From: Brevundimonas goettingensis
GTDB lineage: Bacteria; Pseudomonadota; Alphaproteobacteria; Caulobacterales; Caulobacteraceae
Length of the DNA: 64,000 nucleotides
Reading direction: 5' to 3'
Assembly: GCF_017487405.1 (NCBI RefSeq)
Contig: NZ_CP062222.1
Coordinates: forward strand, 1,783,001-1,847,000
Shown: positions 1-7,823 of the stretch, in pieces
Position numbering within the stretch: the first letter of the stretch is position 1
Layout: the number at the start of each line of letters is the position of its first letter
Translations under genes and position numbers: made by a program
Notes under the pieces: model-generated
What the model was told of the DNA's origin: nothing
Seen by the model: only the letters and a program-made list of their open reading frames with translations
Database searches by the model: none

Positions 1-215
1 GCGTGGCGGTCACAGGCATCGCCGATCTGGAGCGCGACCTGATCACCCGTTCCGAGGTCGGCCTGCTGTTCGACGATGATTGCTTCCGGTTCGAACTGGG
101 TTTCCGCCAGGACAATACCCGCGTACGGCCTTCGGGCCCGTCCGAGGGGGTTTATGTGCGCCTAAACCTCGCCACTTTTGGCGGTACAGGCTACGGACGA
201 AACAGCAACCGATGA
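1..215 (+). CDS. lptD: LPS-assembly protein LptD, C-terminal end (partial)
   Basis: Only the last 70 or so residues are present; the gene begins before the window and ends with TGA at 213-215. LptD is the outer-membrane beta-barrel that inserts lipopolysaccharide into the outer leaflet. The visible part has the alternating polar/aromatic pattern of final barrel strands (for example FRFELGFRQD and VYVRLNLATFGG). The main support is position: it lies directly upstream of surA, pdxA and rsmA, the classical lptD-surA-pdxA-rsmA order of proteobacteria. The short fragment alone would not prove the family. Confidence 0.75.
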   Translation, partial: VAVTGIADLERDLITRSEVGLLFDDDCFRFELGFRQDNTRVRPSGPSEGVYVRLNLATFGGTGYGRNSNR

Positions 216-291
216 ACACATCGCTTGCAGGGGCGCGACCTCCCCGCACAATGGGGTCGAGACGGCGCTTCTCTAGGATTCAGGACTGACT

Positions 292-1674
292 ATGCCTTTG
301 ATGCGTAACACGACGGGCGTCGCGATCGCCGCGCTTCTCGCGGGCTCGGCTATTGCGCCGGCCTGGGCCCAGACGGCCCCGGCGCCCGCGCCCGCCCAGA
401 CACCTGCGCAGGCGCCCGCCTCTCCCTCCGCCGGAGCGCTGAACCCGGCCGCTGAACAGGCGCCCGCCCGCCCGGCCGCCGCGCCGCCCCAGTTCCAGAT
501 CTCCGAAGGCGTCATCGCCACGGTGAACGACCAGGTCATCACCAGCTTCGACCTGCGTCAGCGCATGCTGACGATCATCGCCATGAGCCAGGTGCAGCCG
601 ACCGAGGAGAACATCCCGGCCATCCAGCAGCAGGCTCTGAACGCCCTGATTGAAGAACGGCTCCAGAACCAGGAAATCGCCAAGTACAAGGATCTGGTGA
701 TCAGCGACGAGGAGGTCGACGAGGAAATCGCCTCCATGGCGCAGGAGGCCGGCACCACGCCCGCCAACTACATGAACTTCCTGGCCCAGGGCGGCATCCG
801 CCCGCAGAACATGCGTGAGCAGCTGCGCACCGAACTGGGCTGGCGCGCCCTGGTCGGCGGCCGCTTCAACAGCCGGGCCAAGGTCTCCCACGCCGCGGTC
901 GAACAGGCCATGCGCCAGATGACCGAGGCGGCGTCCAAGCCCCAGTATCTGATCGGCGAAATCTACATCGAGGCCGCCCGCGTGGGCGGTCAGCAGGCCG
1001 CCATCAACGGCGCCGACCAATTGGTCCAGCAGATGGTCCAGGGCGCGCCCTTCCAGGCCGTGGCCCGCCAGTTCTCGGCCGCCCCGTCGGCGCAACGCGG
1101 CGGCGACGCCGGCTGGGTCGTCCAGGGCACCGTCCAACCCGCACTGCAGACCGCCCTGGACCAGCTCCAGGTCGGCCAGCTGTCGCGCCCGATCCCGGTC
1201 GAGGGCGGGGTCTACATCGTCTACATGCGCGACAAGCGCTCGGGCGCCGCCACCAGCCTGGTGACGATGAAGCAGATCATGGTCGAGGTGCCGGAAACGG
1301 CGACCGAGGCCGAGGTCGCCGCCGCCACGGCCCGGCTGAACGCCCTCAAGCCGCAACTGACCTGCGACAACATCCTGGCCCGCGCCACCTCGGAACAGGG
1401 CCTGCTGGGCTCGGACCTGGGTGAATCCGACATCGCCAACCTGGCGCCGCAGTTCCAGCAGGTCGCCCGCGCCGCGGAAGTCGGCACGATCAGCTCGCCT
1501 GTCCGCACCCCGCTGGGCGTCCACCTGCTGGCCGTCTGCGGACGTCGCGTCGGCGGCCCTGACGCCCCGACCTTCCAACAGGTCGAAGGCCGTCTGCAGA
1601 ACCAGAACCTGGCCATGCTGGCGCGCCGCTACATTCGCGACCTGCGCGCCGACGCCCTGATCGAGCTGAAGTAA
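292..1674 (+). CDS. surA: Periplasmic peptidyl-prolyl isomerase / chaperone SurA
   Basis: 460 residues. SurA escorts unfolded outer-membrane proteins across the periplasm to the BAM complex. An N-terminal signal peptide (hydrophobic AIAALLAGSAIAPAWA, cleavage before QTAPAP) is followed by a Pro/Ala-rich linker to about residue 65. The SurA N-terminal domain follows (VIATVNDQVITSFDLRQRM near residue 70), then two parvulin-like rotamase segments around residues 220-320 and 325-450. The first carries the family pattern GGDAGWV. The ATG is 77 bp after the lptD stop and pdxA follows 4 bp after the stop, so the genes are likely co-transcribed. LptD itself is a known SurA client. Confidence 0.93.
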   Translation: MPLMRNTTGVAIAALLAGSAIAPAWAQTAPAPAPAQTPAQAPASPSAGALNPAAEQAPARPAAAPPQFQISEGVIATVNDQVITSFDLRQRMLTIIAMSQVQPTEENIPAIQQQALNALIEERLQNQEIAKYKDLVISDEEVDEEIASMAQEAGTTPANYMNFLAQGGIRPQNMREQLRTELGWRALVGGRFNSRAKVSHAAVEQAMRQMTEAASKPQYLIGEIYIEAARVGGQQAAINGADQLVQQMVQGAPFQAVARQFSAAPSAQRGGDAGWVVQGTVQPALQTALDQLQVGQLSRPIPVEGGVYIVYMRDKRSGAATSLVTMKQIMVEVPETATEAEVAAATARLNALKPQLTCDNILARATSEQGLLGSDLGESDIANLAPQFQQVARAAEVGTISSPVRTPLGVHLLAVCGRRVGGPDAPTFQQVEGRLQNQNLAMLARRYIRDLRADALIELK

Positions 1675-1678
1675 CCCG

Positions 1679-2680
1679 ATGACCGCGCCCCGGCCGCTGG
1701 TCCTGTCGATGGGCGAGCCGGCGGGCGTCGGCCCCGAGATCATCGCTGAAGCCTGGCGCGCGCTCTCGTCCGAGGGCGCGCCTTTCGCGGTCATCGGCGA
1801 TCCCGAACTGCTGAAGGCGCAAGGCGTGCCGATCGTCGAGATCGGACAGGTCGCCGACGCCGCCGACCGCTTCGCCCGCGCCCTGCCGGTGCTCAGCCAT
1901 CCCGTGTCTGCGCCTGTGACCGTCGGCAAGCCCGATCCGGCCAATGCCGGGGTCGTCGCCGACTGGATCGAGCGCGGCGTCGATCTGTGCCTGTCCGGAG
2001 AGGCCTCGGGGCTGGTCACCGCCCCCATCGCCAAGGCGCCCCTCTATGCCGCCGGCTTCCGCTTTCCGGGCCACACCGAGTTCATCGCCGAACTGACCGC
2101 GGACGCGCCCTTCGCCGGGACCCGCGGGCCGGTGATGATGCTGACGGCGAAAGACCTGCGCGCCTGTCTGGTGACCATCCACGTCGCGCTGGACCAGGTG
2201 CCCCAGCTGGTGACCGGCGAGCGGGTCATCCGCACCGCCCGGGTCGTGCATGAGGCGATGAGGCGTGACTTCGGTATCGCCCGTCCGCGTCTGGCCCTGG
2301 CCGCCCTCAACCCTCACGCCGGTGAAGGCGGGGCTCTGGGGCTGCAGGAGATCGAGGTCCTCGCGCCCGCTGTCGAGGCCCTGCGCGCCGAGGGGATCGC
2401 GATCACCGAACCCCGCCCCGCCGATACGATGTTCCACGACGAGGCCCGCGCGACCTATGACGCCGCGATCTGCCTCTATCACGATCAGGCCCTGATCCCG
2501 GTGAAGACGCTGGACTTCTGGGGCGGGGTCAACGCCACCCTGGGCCTACCCATCGTCCGCACCTCGCCCGACCATGGAACGGGCTTCGACATCGCCGGCA
2601 AGGGCGTCGCCCGCCCAGAGAGCCTGATAGCCGCCGTCAGACTGGCGACCGAGATGGCCGCGGCGCGCGCTGGCGGCTAG
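1679..2680 (+). CDS. pdxA: 4-hydroxythreonine-4-phosphate dehydrogenase PdxA
   Basis: 333 residues, normal family length. PdxA oxidises 4-phosphohydroxy-L-threonine in the DXP-dependent pathway to pyridoxal 5'-phosphate. Family signatures seen are SMGEPAGVGPEI at the N-terminus, the substrate/metal segment with FPGHTEFIAEL, LNPHAGEGG in the second half, and YHDQALIPVKTL with the late metal-binding His. ATG follows the surA stop by 4 bp, so translation is probably coupled. The product supplies PLP, the cofactor used by the aminotransferase and alanine racemase elsewhere in the window. Confidence 0.95.
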   Translation: MTAPRPLVLSMGEPAGVGPEIIAEAWRALSSEGAPFAVIGDPELLKAQGVPIVEIGQVADAADRFARALPVLSHPVSAPVTVGKPDPANAGVVADWIERGVDLCLSGEASGLVTAPIAKAPLYAAGFRFPGHTEFIAELTADAPFAGTRGPVMMLTAKDLRACLVTIHVALDQVPQLVTGERVIRTARVVHEAMRRDFGIARPRLALAALNPHAGEGGALGLQEIEVLAPAVEALRAEGIAITEPRPADTMFHDEARATYDAAICLYHDQALIPVKTLDFWGGVNATLGLPIVRTSPDHGTGFDIAGKGVARPESLIAAVRLATEMAAARAGG

Positions 2681-2711
2681 CTTTCCGCAGGTTGTCGGTG
2701 TTCAAGGGCGC

Positions 2712-3527
2712 ATGACCGCCGACCTGCCGCCCCTGCGCGAATCCCTCGAAGCCCACGGCCTGCTGGCCAAGAAGAGCTTCGGCCAGCATTTCCTGCTGGA
2801 CCTGAACGTCACGCGAAAGATCGTGCGTCTGGCCGGTCCGTTCGAGGGCCGCGCCGTGATTGAGGTCGGTCCCGGGCCCGGCGGCCTGACCCGCGCCATT
2901 CTCGAGAGCGACGCCGGTCGGGTGACCCTGGTCGAGAAGGACCGGCGCTTCGTCCCCCTGCTGGAGGAGCTGGACGCCGGCGACGGCCGCCTGACCATCG
3001 TCCAGGCCGACGCCCTGAAGGTCGATGAGGCGAAGCTGGCGGAGGGGCCGACTCATCTGGTGTCGAACCTGCCCTACAACGTCGGCACGGCCCTGCTGAT
3101 CAAATGGCTGACCGGGCCCTGGACGCCCTGCGCCCTGACCCTGATGTTCCAGAAGGAGGTCGCCGAGCGGATCGTGGCCGATACCGACGACGACGCCTAC
3201 GGGCGCCTCGCGGTCATTTCGCAGGCGGTCGCCGAGGCGCGGATCGTCATGCACCTGCCTGCCGCCGCCTTCACACCGCCGCCCAAGGTGGCCTCGGCCG
3301 TGGTGCATCTGATTCCACGCGCCGACCGGCCCGACCGGGCGACGCTGAAGCGGCTGGAGACCGTCACCGCCGCCGCCTTCGGCCAGCGCCGAAAGATGCT
3401 GCGCTCCAGCCTGAAACAGCTCGGCGGCGGCGCCCTGTGCGAGGCCGCCGGCATCGATCCCGACGCCCGCGCCGAGACCATCGACGTGGCGGGCTTCCTG
3501 CGGCTGGCGGCGGCGTTGGATCGGTGA
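2712..3527 (+). CDS. rsmA: 16S rRNA dimethyladenosine transferase RsmA (KsgA)
   Basis: 271 residues. It dimethylates two adjacent adenosines in the 3'-terminal hairpin of 16S rRNA during late 30S assembly. Visible motifs are KKSFGQHFLLD at the start, the SAM-binding VIEVGPGPGGLTRAIL, the acidic VEKD that follows, and the catalytic NLPYNVG. The C-terminal domain contains FGQRRKMLRSSL, typical for KsgA. It starts 31 bp after pdxA and is the last gene of the lptD-surA-pdxA-rsmA block. About 90 bp separate it from the next gene. Confidence 0.95.
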   Translation: MTADLPPLRESLEAHGLLAKKSFGQHFLLDLNVTRKIVRLAGPFEGRAVIEVGPGPGGLTRAILESDAGRVTLVEKDRRFVPLLEELDAGDGRLTIVQADALKVDEAKLAEGPTHLVSNLPYNVGTALLIKWLTGPWTPCALTLMFQKEVAERIVADTDDDAYGRLAVISQAVAEARIVMHLPAAAFTPPPKVASAVVHLIPRADRPDRATLKRLETVTAAAFGQRRKMLRSSLKQLGGGALCEAAGIDPDARAETIDVAGFLRLAAALDR

Positions 3528-3616
3528 GGAGTGAAAAGTGAGCGCAGTCGTGAGCCTCAAAAACAGATCCCACTCACCCCTTGCTCACCCCCCGCTCACT
3601 CTTCACTAACGGCGCC

Positions 3617-4759
3617 ATGACCGAGATCGAACCCTTCCGCGCCATCACCATCAGCCGCATCGCCCATGCCCTGAAGGCCGAGGGGCGCGATGTGATCCAT
3701 ATGGAGTTCGGCCAGCCGTCGACCGGCGCGCCCGCCGCCGCCATCGCCGAGGCGCACCGGGTGCTGGATGCCGACGGCATGGGCTATTGGGAGAGCGCCC
3801 CGCTGAAGGCGCGCATCGCCCGGCTCTATCAGGATCGCTACGGCGTCGAGGTCGATCCGGACCGGCTGCTGCTGACCTGCGGCGCCTCGCCCGCGCTCGT
3901 GCTGGCCCTGTCGTCGCGCTTCCGGCCCGGCGACCGCATCGCCATGGCCCGGCCCGGCTATGTCGCCTATCGCAATACGGTCAAGGCGCTGAACCTGACC
4001 CCGGTCGAGATCGCCTGCGGTCCCGCCGAACACTATCAGCTGACCGCCGCCGCGCTTGAGGCGCTGGAGCCGGCGCCCGCCGGGGTGATCATCGCCAGCC
4101 CGGCCAACCCGACCGGCTCGATCATCGCGCCCGAGGAACTGGCCGCCATCGCCGCCGTCTGTAAGCGGCGCGGCATCGCCATCGTCTCGGACGAGATTTA
4201 TCACGGCCTCAGCTACGACCGCCCGACGCCCTCGATCCTGGAGTTCGAGCCCGAGGCTTTCGTCATCAACAGCTTCTCCAAATACTGGAGCATGGCCGGG
4301 TGGCGGCTGGGCTGGCTGCTGGTCCCGCCCGACCATATCGCGGCGGCCAAGGCCTATATCGGCAATCTGTTCCTGACGCCGCCGTCGCTGAGCCAGCACG
4401 CGGGTCTGGTGGCCATGGACTGCGTCGAGGAGCTGGAAGGCCATATCGAGGTCTACCGGCGCAACCGGGAGCTGGTGCTGGCGGCCCTGCCCTCGCTGGG
4501 CCTGAAGACCATCGCCCCGCCCGACGGCGCCTTCTACGTCTGGGCCGACATCGGCCATCTGACCGACGACAGCGTGGCCTTCTGCGAGCAGCTGCTGCGC
4601 GACACGGGGGTGGCGACCGCGCCCGGCGTGGATTTCGATCCGGTAGACGGCCACCGCTTCATGCGCTTCAGCTTCGCGGTGTCCACTCCCCTGATCGAAC
4701 AGGCGCTGGAGCGGCTGAGGCCCTGGTTCGCGGCGCGCGCGGCTTTCCTGAAAGCCTGA
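3617..4759 (+). CDS. Class I/II PLP-dependent aminotransferase
   Basis: 380 residues from the ATG at 3617. A TTG 36 bp upstream is in frame, but the family starts near the conserved region reached from this ATG (IEPFRAITISRIAHALKAEG). Aspartate-aminotransferase fold-type I motifs are visible: SPANPTGS binding PLP phosphate, SDEIYHGLSY (PLP O3' and ring contacts), and the Schiff-base lysine in SFSKYWSMAGWRLGW. The substrate cannot be assigned from sequence; aspartate/aromatic aminotransferase-like is the best class. It is monocistronic and ends at a bidirectional hairpin shared with the opposing small gene. Confidence 0.88.
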   Translation: MTEIEPFRAITISRIAHALKAEGRDVIHMEFGQPSTGAPAAAIAEAHRVLDADGMGYWESAPLKARIARLYQDRYGVEVDPDRLLLTCGASPALVLALSSRFRPGDRIAMARPGYVAYRNTVKALNLTPVEIACGPAEHYQLTAAALEALEPAPAGVIIASPANPTGSIIAPEELAAIAAVCKRRGIAIVSDEIYHGLSYDRPTPSILEFEPEAFVINSFSKYWSMAGWRLGWLLVPPDHIAAAKAYIGNLFLTPPSLSQHAGLVAMDCVEELEGHIEVYRRNRELVLAALPSLGLKTIAPPDGAFYVWADIGHLTDDSVAFCEQLLRDTGVATAPGVDFDPVDGHRFMRFSFAVSTPLIEQALERLRPWFAARAAFLKA

Positions 4760-4767
4760 AACGAAAA

Positions 4768-4794
4768 GCCCGCCGTCCCTGAGGAACGGCGGGC
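4768..4794. terminator. Bidirectional terminator hairpin between convergent genes
   Basis: GCCCGCCGT (4768-4776) pairs perfectly with ACGGCGGGC (4786-4794), with two further pairs beyond one mismatch and a TGA loop. It sits 8 bp after the aminotransferase stop and 14 bp after the end of the opposing small gene. On the minus strand it is followed by TTTTCG, so it best terminates the leftward gene. Confidence 0.65.
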
Positions 4795-4807
4795 GCTATG
4801 CTGCTAC

Positions 4808-4999
4808 TCAGTGACCGCCGCGATGATCGCCGCGGCCGTCGTGATCGCGGCCGTGGTCGCCGCGCGGGCCATGACCGCCGCGGTCGTGGCCGCGATGGTG
4901 ATGGTCGCCGTAGTCGTCATAGGCGCAAGCGGCCGAGCCGAGGGCCATCACGCCGAGAAGAGCGACGACAGCCAGTCTGGCGGGTTTGAAGTTCGTCAT
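4808..4999 (-). CDS. Small secreted His/Gly/Asp-rich peptide
   Basis: 63 residues starting at the ATG whose complement is 4997-4999; upstream in-frame starts lack a signal sequence in the right place. The N-terminus (NFKPARLAVVALLGVMALGSAACA) is a clear signal peptide or lipoprotein-type leader. The mature part is almost only His, Gly, Asp and Arg (YDDYGDHHHRGHDRGGHG and similar). Such low-complexity His-rich exported peptides can bind divalent metals, but that is inference. No family is recognised. It stands alone between the aminotransferase and gmk and ends at the shared hairpin. Confidence 0.6.
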   Translation of the reverse strand: MTNFKPARLAVVALLGVMALGSAACAYDDYGDHHHRGHDRGGHGPRGDHGRDHDGRGDHRGGH

Positions 5000-5081
5000 A
5001 TCCGAAGTCTCCCAACACCCCCGTGTCGGGATCAGTAATGCACGCCTGCGCACCCTCGCCAACCGGCGTTCACCTTAAATT

Positions 5082-5723
5082 TCAGACATCTTCCTGCAGC
5101 AGGTCGTCGCGATAGGCCTCGACCCAGACGTTGCGGAACCGGCGGCTGCGCTCGGCGTGATAGATGTGGGCGAGCTCCGAATAGGAGCGGTCGAAGTCGT
5201 CGTTGACGAACACATAGTCGAACATATCGCTGTGTTCGATCTCGCCCTTGGCATTGTTGATGCGGCGTTCGATGACCTCGTCGGCGTCCTGCGAACGGGT
5301 CACCAGACGGCGACGCAGCTCCTGGAGGCTGGGCGGCAGAATGAAGACGCGGACGGCGTCCTCGGGGCATTTCTCTGCGATCTGGGCGGCGCCCTGCCAG
5401 TCGATGTCGAACAGGACGTCGCGGCCTTCTTCCAGCGCCTTATCGATGGGCGCGCGCGGCGAACCATAGCGGCTGCCATGGACGTCAGCCCACTCCAGGA
5501 AGGCGTCCTGATCGATCAGTTCCTGGAACTCTTCCGGGCTGACGAAGTGGTAGTCGCGGTCAGCGACCTCGCCCGGACGAATGCCGCGCGTGGTCATGGA
5601 GATCGACAGTTCCAGATTGCCGTGGTCGGCCATCAGACGGCGGCACAGGGAGGTCTTGCCGGCGCCCGAGGGGCTGGCCACGATCAGGAGGACGCCCCGG
5701 CGCGGCGTGCGGTCATTCGACAT
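5082..5723 (-). CDS. gmk: Guanylate kinase
   Basis: 213 residues. It phosphorylates GMP to GDP with ATP. The P-loop SPSGAGKTSL lies near the N-terminus, followed by SISMTTRGIRPGEVADRDYHFVS (GMP-binding region), the EWADVHGSRYGSP segment, and the lid with RR..TRSQDADEVIERR. I chose the ATG at 5721-5723. It overlaps the yicC stop by 11 bp; an in-frame TTG at 5750 would add nine residues not expected in the family. It is the last gene of the minus-strand operon from fabD. The yicC-gmk pairing is common in proteobacteria. Confidence 0.94.
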   Translation of the reverse strand: MSNDRTPRRGVLLIVASPSGAGKTSLCRRLMADHGNLELSISMTTRGIRPGEVADRDYHFVSPEEFQELIDQDAFLEWADVHGSRYGSPRAPIDKALEEGRDVLFDIDWQGAAQIAEKCPEDAVRVFILPPSLQELRRRLVTRSQDADEVIERRINNAKGEIEHSDMFDYVFVNDDFDRSYSELAHIYHAERSRRFRNVWVEAYRDDLLQEDV

Positions 5724-6609
5724 TTTGGACTTGTTCTCGGAGTTGCTCAATCACCGCCTTCAGATCGAGTCCGATGGCGGTGAGCGGCGTCGTAGCCGAT
5801 TTCGAGCACAGTGTGTTCGCTTCGCGCATGAATTCCTGCATCAGGAAGTCGAGTTTTCGTCCGGCGGGCGGTTGCCGCAACAGGGTGCGGGCCGAGGCCA
5901 CGTGAGCGGTCAGCCGGTCCAGCTCCTCGCGCACGTCCGCTTTGGTGGCCAGGGCCGCAGCTTCCAGCACGATGCGGTCGTCGAGGCCGGGGACCTCGGG
6001 CGCCAGTTCGGCCATGCGGCGGGCGAAGCGGTCGCGGATGTGATCGGTCTGGGCCTGGGCCTCGCCCTCGGCGCGGACAACCAGGGCCGCGATGGCGTCG
6101 ATGAATTGGCTGATGACAGGCGTCAGCTGGGCGCCTTCGCGTTCGCGCGACAGCTTCAGGGCATCAAGGGCCTCAGCGACGGCGACGGCCATGGCGGCCT
6201 CGATCGGCGCGCGGGCTTCGGGATCGGCATCCTCTTCCGGCGTATCCAGCACGCCGCGCAGGGCCAGCAGGCCGTCGGCCGAGGGCGGGGTCGCCCCTTC
6301 CATCGTCAGCTGGTTGGCCAGCTCCAGATAGCGGTTCAGCACCGCCTCATTGACCGCGAGCGCAGCCGCGGACCCTTGCGCCTGTTTCGCCTGGACGCCG
6401 ACCGTGACCTGACCCCGGTTCAGCCGCTCCTGCGCCGCCGCCTTGGTCAGGCGTTCGAGGTTGTCGAAACCGTTGGGGCCGCGAAAGCGGACCTCCAGAT
6501 TGCGTCCGTTGACCGAGCGGGCCTCGACGCTCCAGCTCCAGCCGTCGAGCGCCCCGTCGGCGCGTCCGAAGCCGGTCATTCCCGATATCTGGCCGGATAG
6601 GGTGGTCAC
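5713..6609 (-). CDS. yicC: YicC/YloC family endoribonuclease
   Basis: 298 residues, the usual family size. E. coli YicC is described as an endoribonuclease; the family often neighbours gmk. The N-terminal signature MTGFGRADG is at residues 11-19, and the C-terminal DUF1732 block is visible (GRKLDFLMQEFMREANTLCSKS). The assigned start is GTG at 6607-6609, overlapping the mltG stop as GTGA. The ATG at residue 11 (6579) is an alternative that matches the shorter family N-terminus. It overlaps gmk at its 3' end. Confidence 0.9.
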   Translation of the reverse strand: MTTLSGQISGMTGFGRADGALDGWSWSVEARSVNGRNLEVRFRGPNGFDNLERLTKAAAQERLNRGQVTVGVQAKQAQGSAAALAVNEAVLNRYLELANQLTMEGATPPSADGLLALRGVLDTPEEDADPEARAPIEAAMAVAVAEALDALKLSREREGAQLTPVISQFIDAIAALVVRAEGEAQAQTDHIRDRFARRMAELAPEVPGLDDRIVLEAAALATKADVREELDRLTAHVASARTLLRQPPAGRKLDFLMQEFMREANTLCSKSATTPLTAIGLDLKAVIEQLREQVQNVE

Positions 6610-7823
6610 CGGGGATCCGCCGTGGCCGGACGCAGGGGGCGCGACGGGGTCAGGGTTCCGGGCGGCTGCATGGTGATGACGGCCTCTCCGGTCAGGGGCT
6701 GGTCCGTGGGCGCCGTTCCGGGCGCGAGGGCGCCGGGCGCGGCGGGCGGGGTCGCGCCGGGCGGCAGGCCGGCCTTGCGGCGCTCGATCTCGCGCCAGCG
6801 CGCGACATTGACCAGATGCTGCTCATAGGTCGCGGCGAACACGTGCCCACCGGTCCCGTCGGCGACGAAGAACAGATCGTTCGAGCGCGGCGGGTTGAGC
6901 ACGGCGGCGATGGCGTCCTTGCCCGGGTTGGCTATGGGCGTCGGCGGCAGGCCGTCAATCAGATAGGTGTTGTAACCCGTGTCGGCCTGAAGCTCGGACT
7001 GGCGGATGCCGCGCCCCAGCGGACGGCCGTGGGTGATGCCATAGACGATGGTCGGGTCGCTCTCGAGCCGCACGCCCATGCGCAGCCGGTTGGAGAAGAC
7101 GGCCGCCACGCGGGGGCGCTCGGCCGCCAGACCGGTCTCCTTCTCGACGACGGAGGCCAGGATGACCGCCTCCTCGGGCGTGCGCACCACCGTCGCCGGG
7201 CTGCGCGTGGCCCACAGCCGCGCCAGGTTGTCGGTCATCGCGCGCTGCATGCGGGCGATCACCGAGGCGCGGGTCTCGCCGCGCGAGACCTCATAGGTGT
7301 CGGGCCAGAGGGAGCCTTCCGCGGGCGGGGTCTCGACCGTGCCGGTCAGGACGTCTTCCTTGTTCAGGATGTCCACGGCCTGCAGCGACGACCAGCCCTC
7401 GGGGATGGTGACGTAGTGGCGCACGACGCGGCCGTCGGTCAGCAGCCTGAGCACCGATCGCAGCGAAGCCTTCGTCGGCACCTGATACTCGCCGGCCCGC
7501 AGCTTGCGGTCGGCGCCGGTCAGGGTGGCGGCGGCCTTGAACATGTCGGTCGAGCGGATGACGCCCGCGCTCTTCAGCTGGGCCGCGATGGCCGAGACTC
7601 CCGATCCGCTGGGCAGGGAGACGACGGTCGCCTCTCCCGTCCGCGCGGACGGCCCGGGCGCGTAATAGACGCTCCAGGCCCAGACCAGGCCCGCGATCAG
7701 AAACAGGCTGAACGTCGCCGACGCCGCCAGCAGGGCCGCGACCGTGCCCGAACGTTTGCCGCGCAGGGCTGGCTTCGGTCCCTTCACCGGCCCCTTGATG
7801 GGTCCCCCCGAACCCTTGAGCAC
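6606..7823 (-). CDS. mltG: Endolytic murein transglycosylase MltG
   Basis: 405 residues. MltG cleaves nascent peptidoglycan strands at the inner membrane and sets glycan length. The order is a basic cytoplasmic N-terminus, one transmembrane helix near residues 29-52 (LLAASATFSLFLIAGLVWAWSV), a LysM-like region, and the YceG catalytic domain. The catalytic Glu lies in ILASVVEKETGL, followed by VAAVFSNRLRMGVRLESDPTIVYG. The tail after about residue 350 is Pro/Ala-rich. The GTG start overlaps the fabF stop by one base, so translation is probably coupled. Confidence 0.93.
   Translation of the reverse strand: MLKGSGGPIKGPVKGPKPALRGKRSGTVAALLAASATFSLFLIAGLVWAWSVYYAPGPSARTGEATVVSLPSGSGVSAIAAQLKSAGVIRSTDMFKAAATLTGADRKLRAGEYQVPTKASLRSVLRLLTDGRVVRHYVTIPEGWSSLQAVDILNKEDVLTGTVETPPAEGSLWPDTYEVSRGETRASVIARMQRAMTDNLARLWATRSPATVVRTPEEAVILASVVEKETGLAAERPRVAAVFSNRLRMGVRLESDPTIVYGITHGRPLGRGIRQSELQADTGYNTYLIDGLPPTPIANPGKDAIAAVLNPPRSNDLFFVADGTGGHVFAATYEQHLVNVARWREIERRKAGLPPGATPPAAPGALAPGTAPTDQPLTGEAVITMQPPGTLTPSRPLRPATADPR

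Noticed and set aside
212..289. Short frame starting in the ATGA at the lptD stop
   Set aside because: Only 25 residues, Arg-rich, no supporting pattern.
1015..1026. Perfect palindrome GACCAATTGGTC
   Set aside because: It is within the surA coding sequence, with no promoter context.
280..2034. Open minus-strand frame of 584 codons opposite surA and pdxA
   Set aside because: Rich in Arg, Gly and Ala without any domain, and it lies across two well-supported genes.
4811..5038. Plus-strand frame that looks like a membrane protein
   Set aside because: It is the complement of the His/Gly/Asp-rich exported peptide; the Val/Ala run is a reverse-strand effect.
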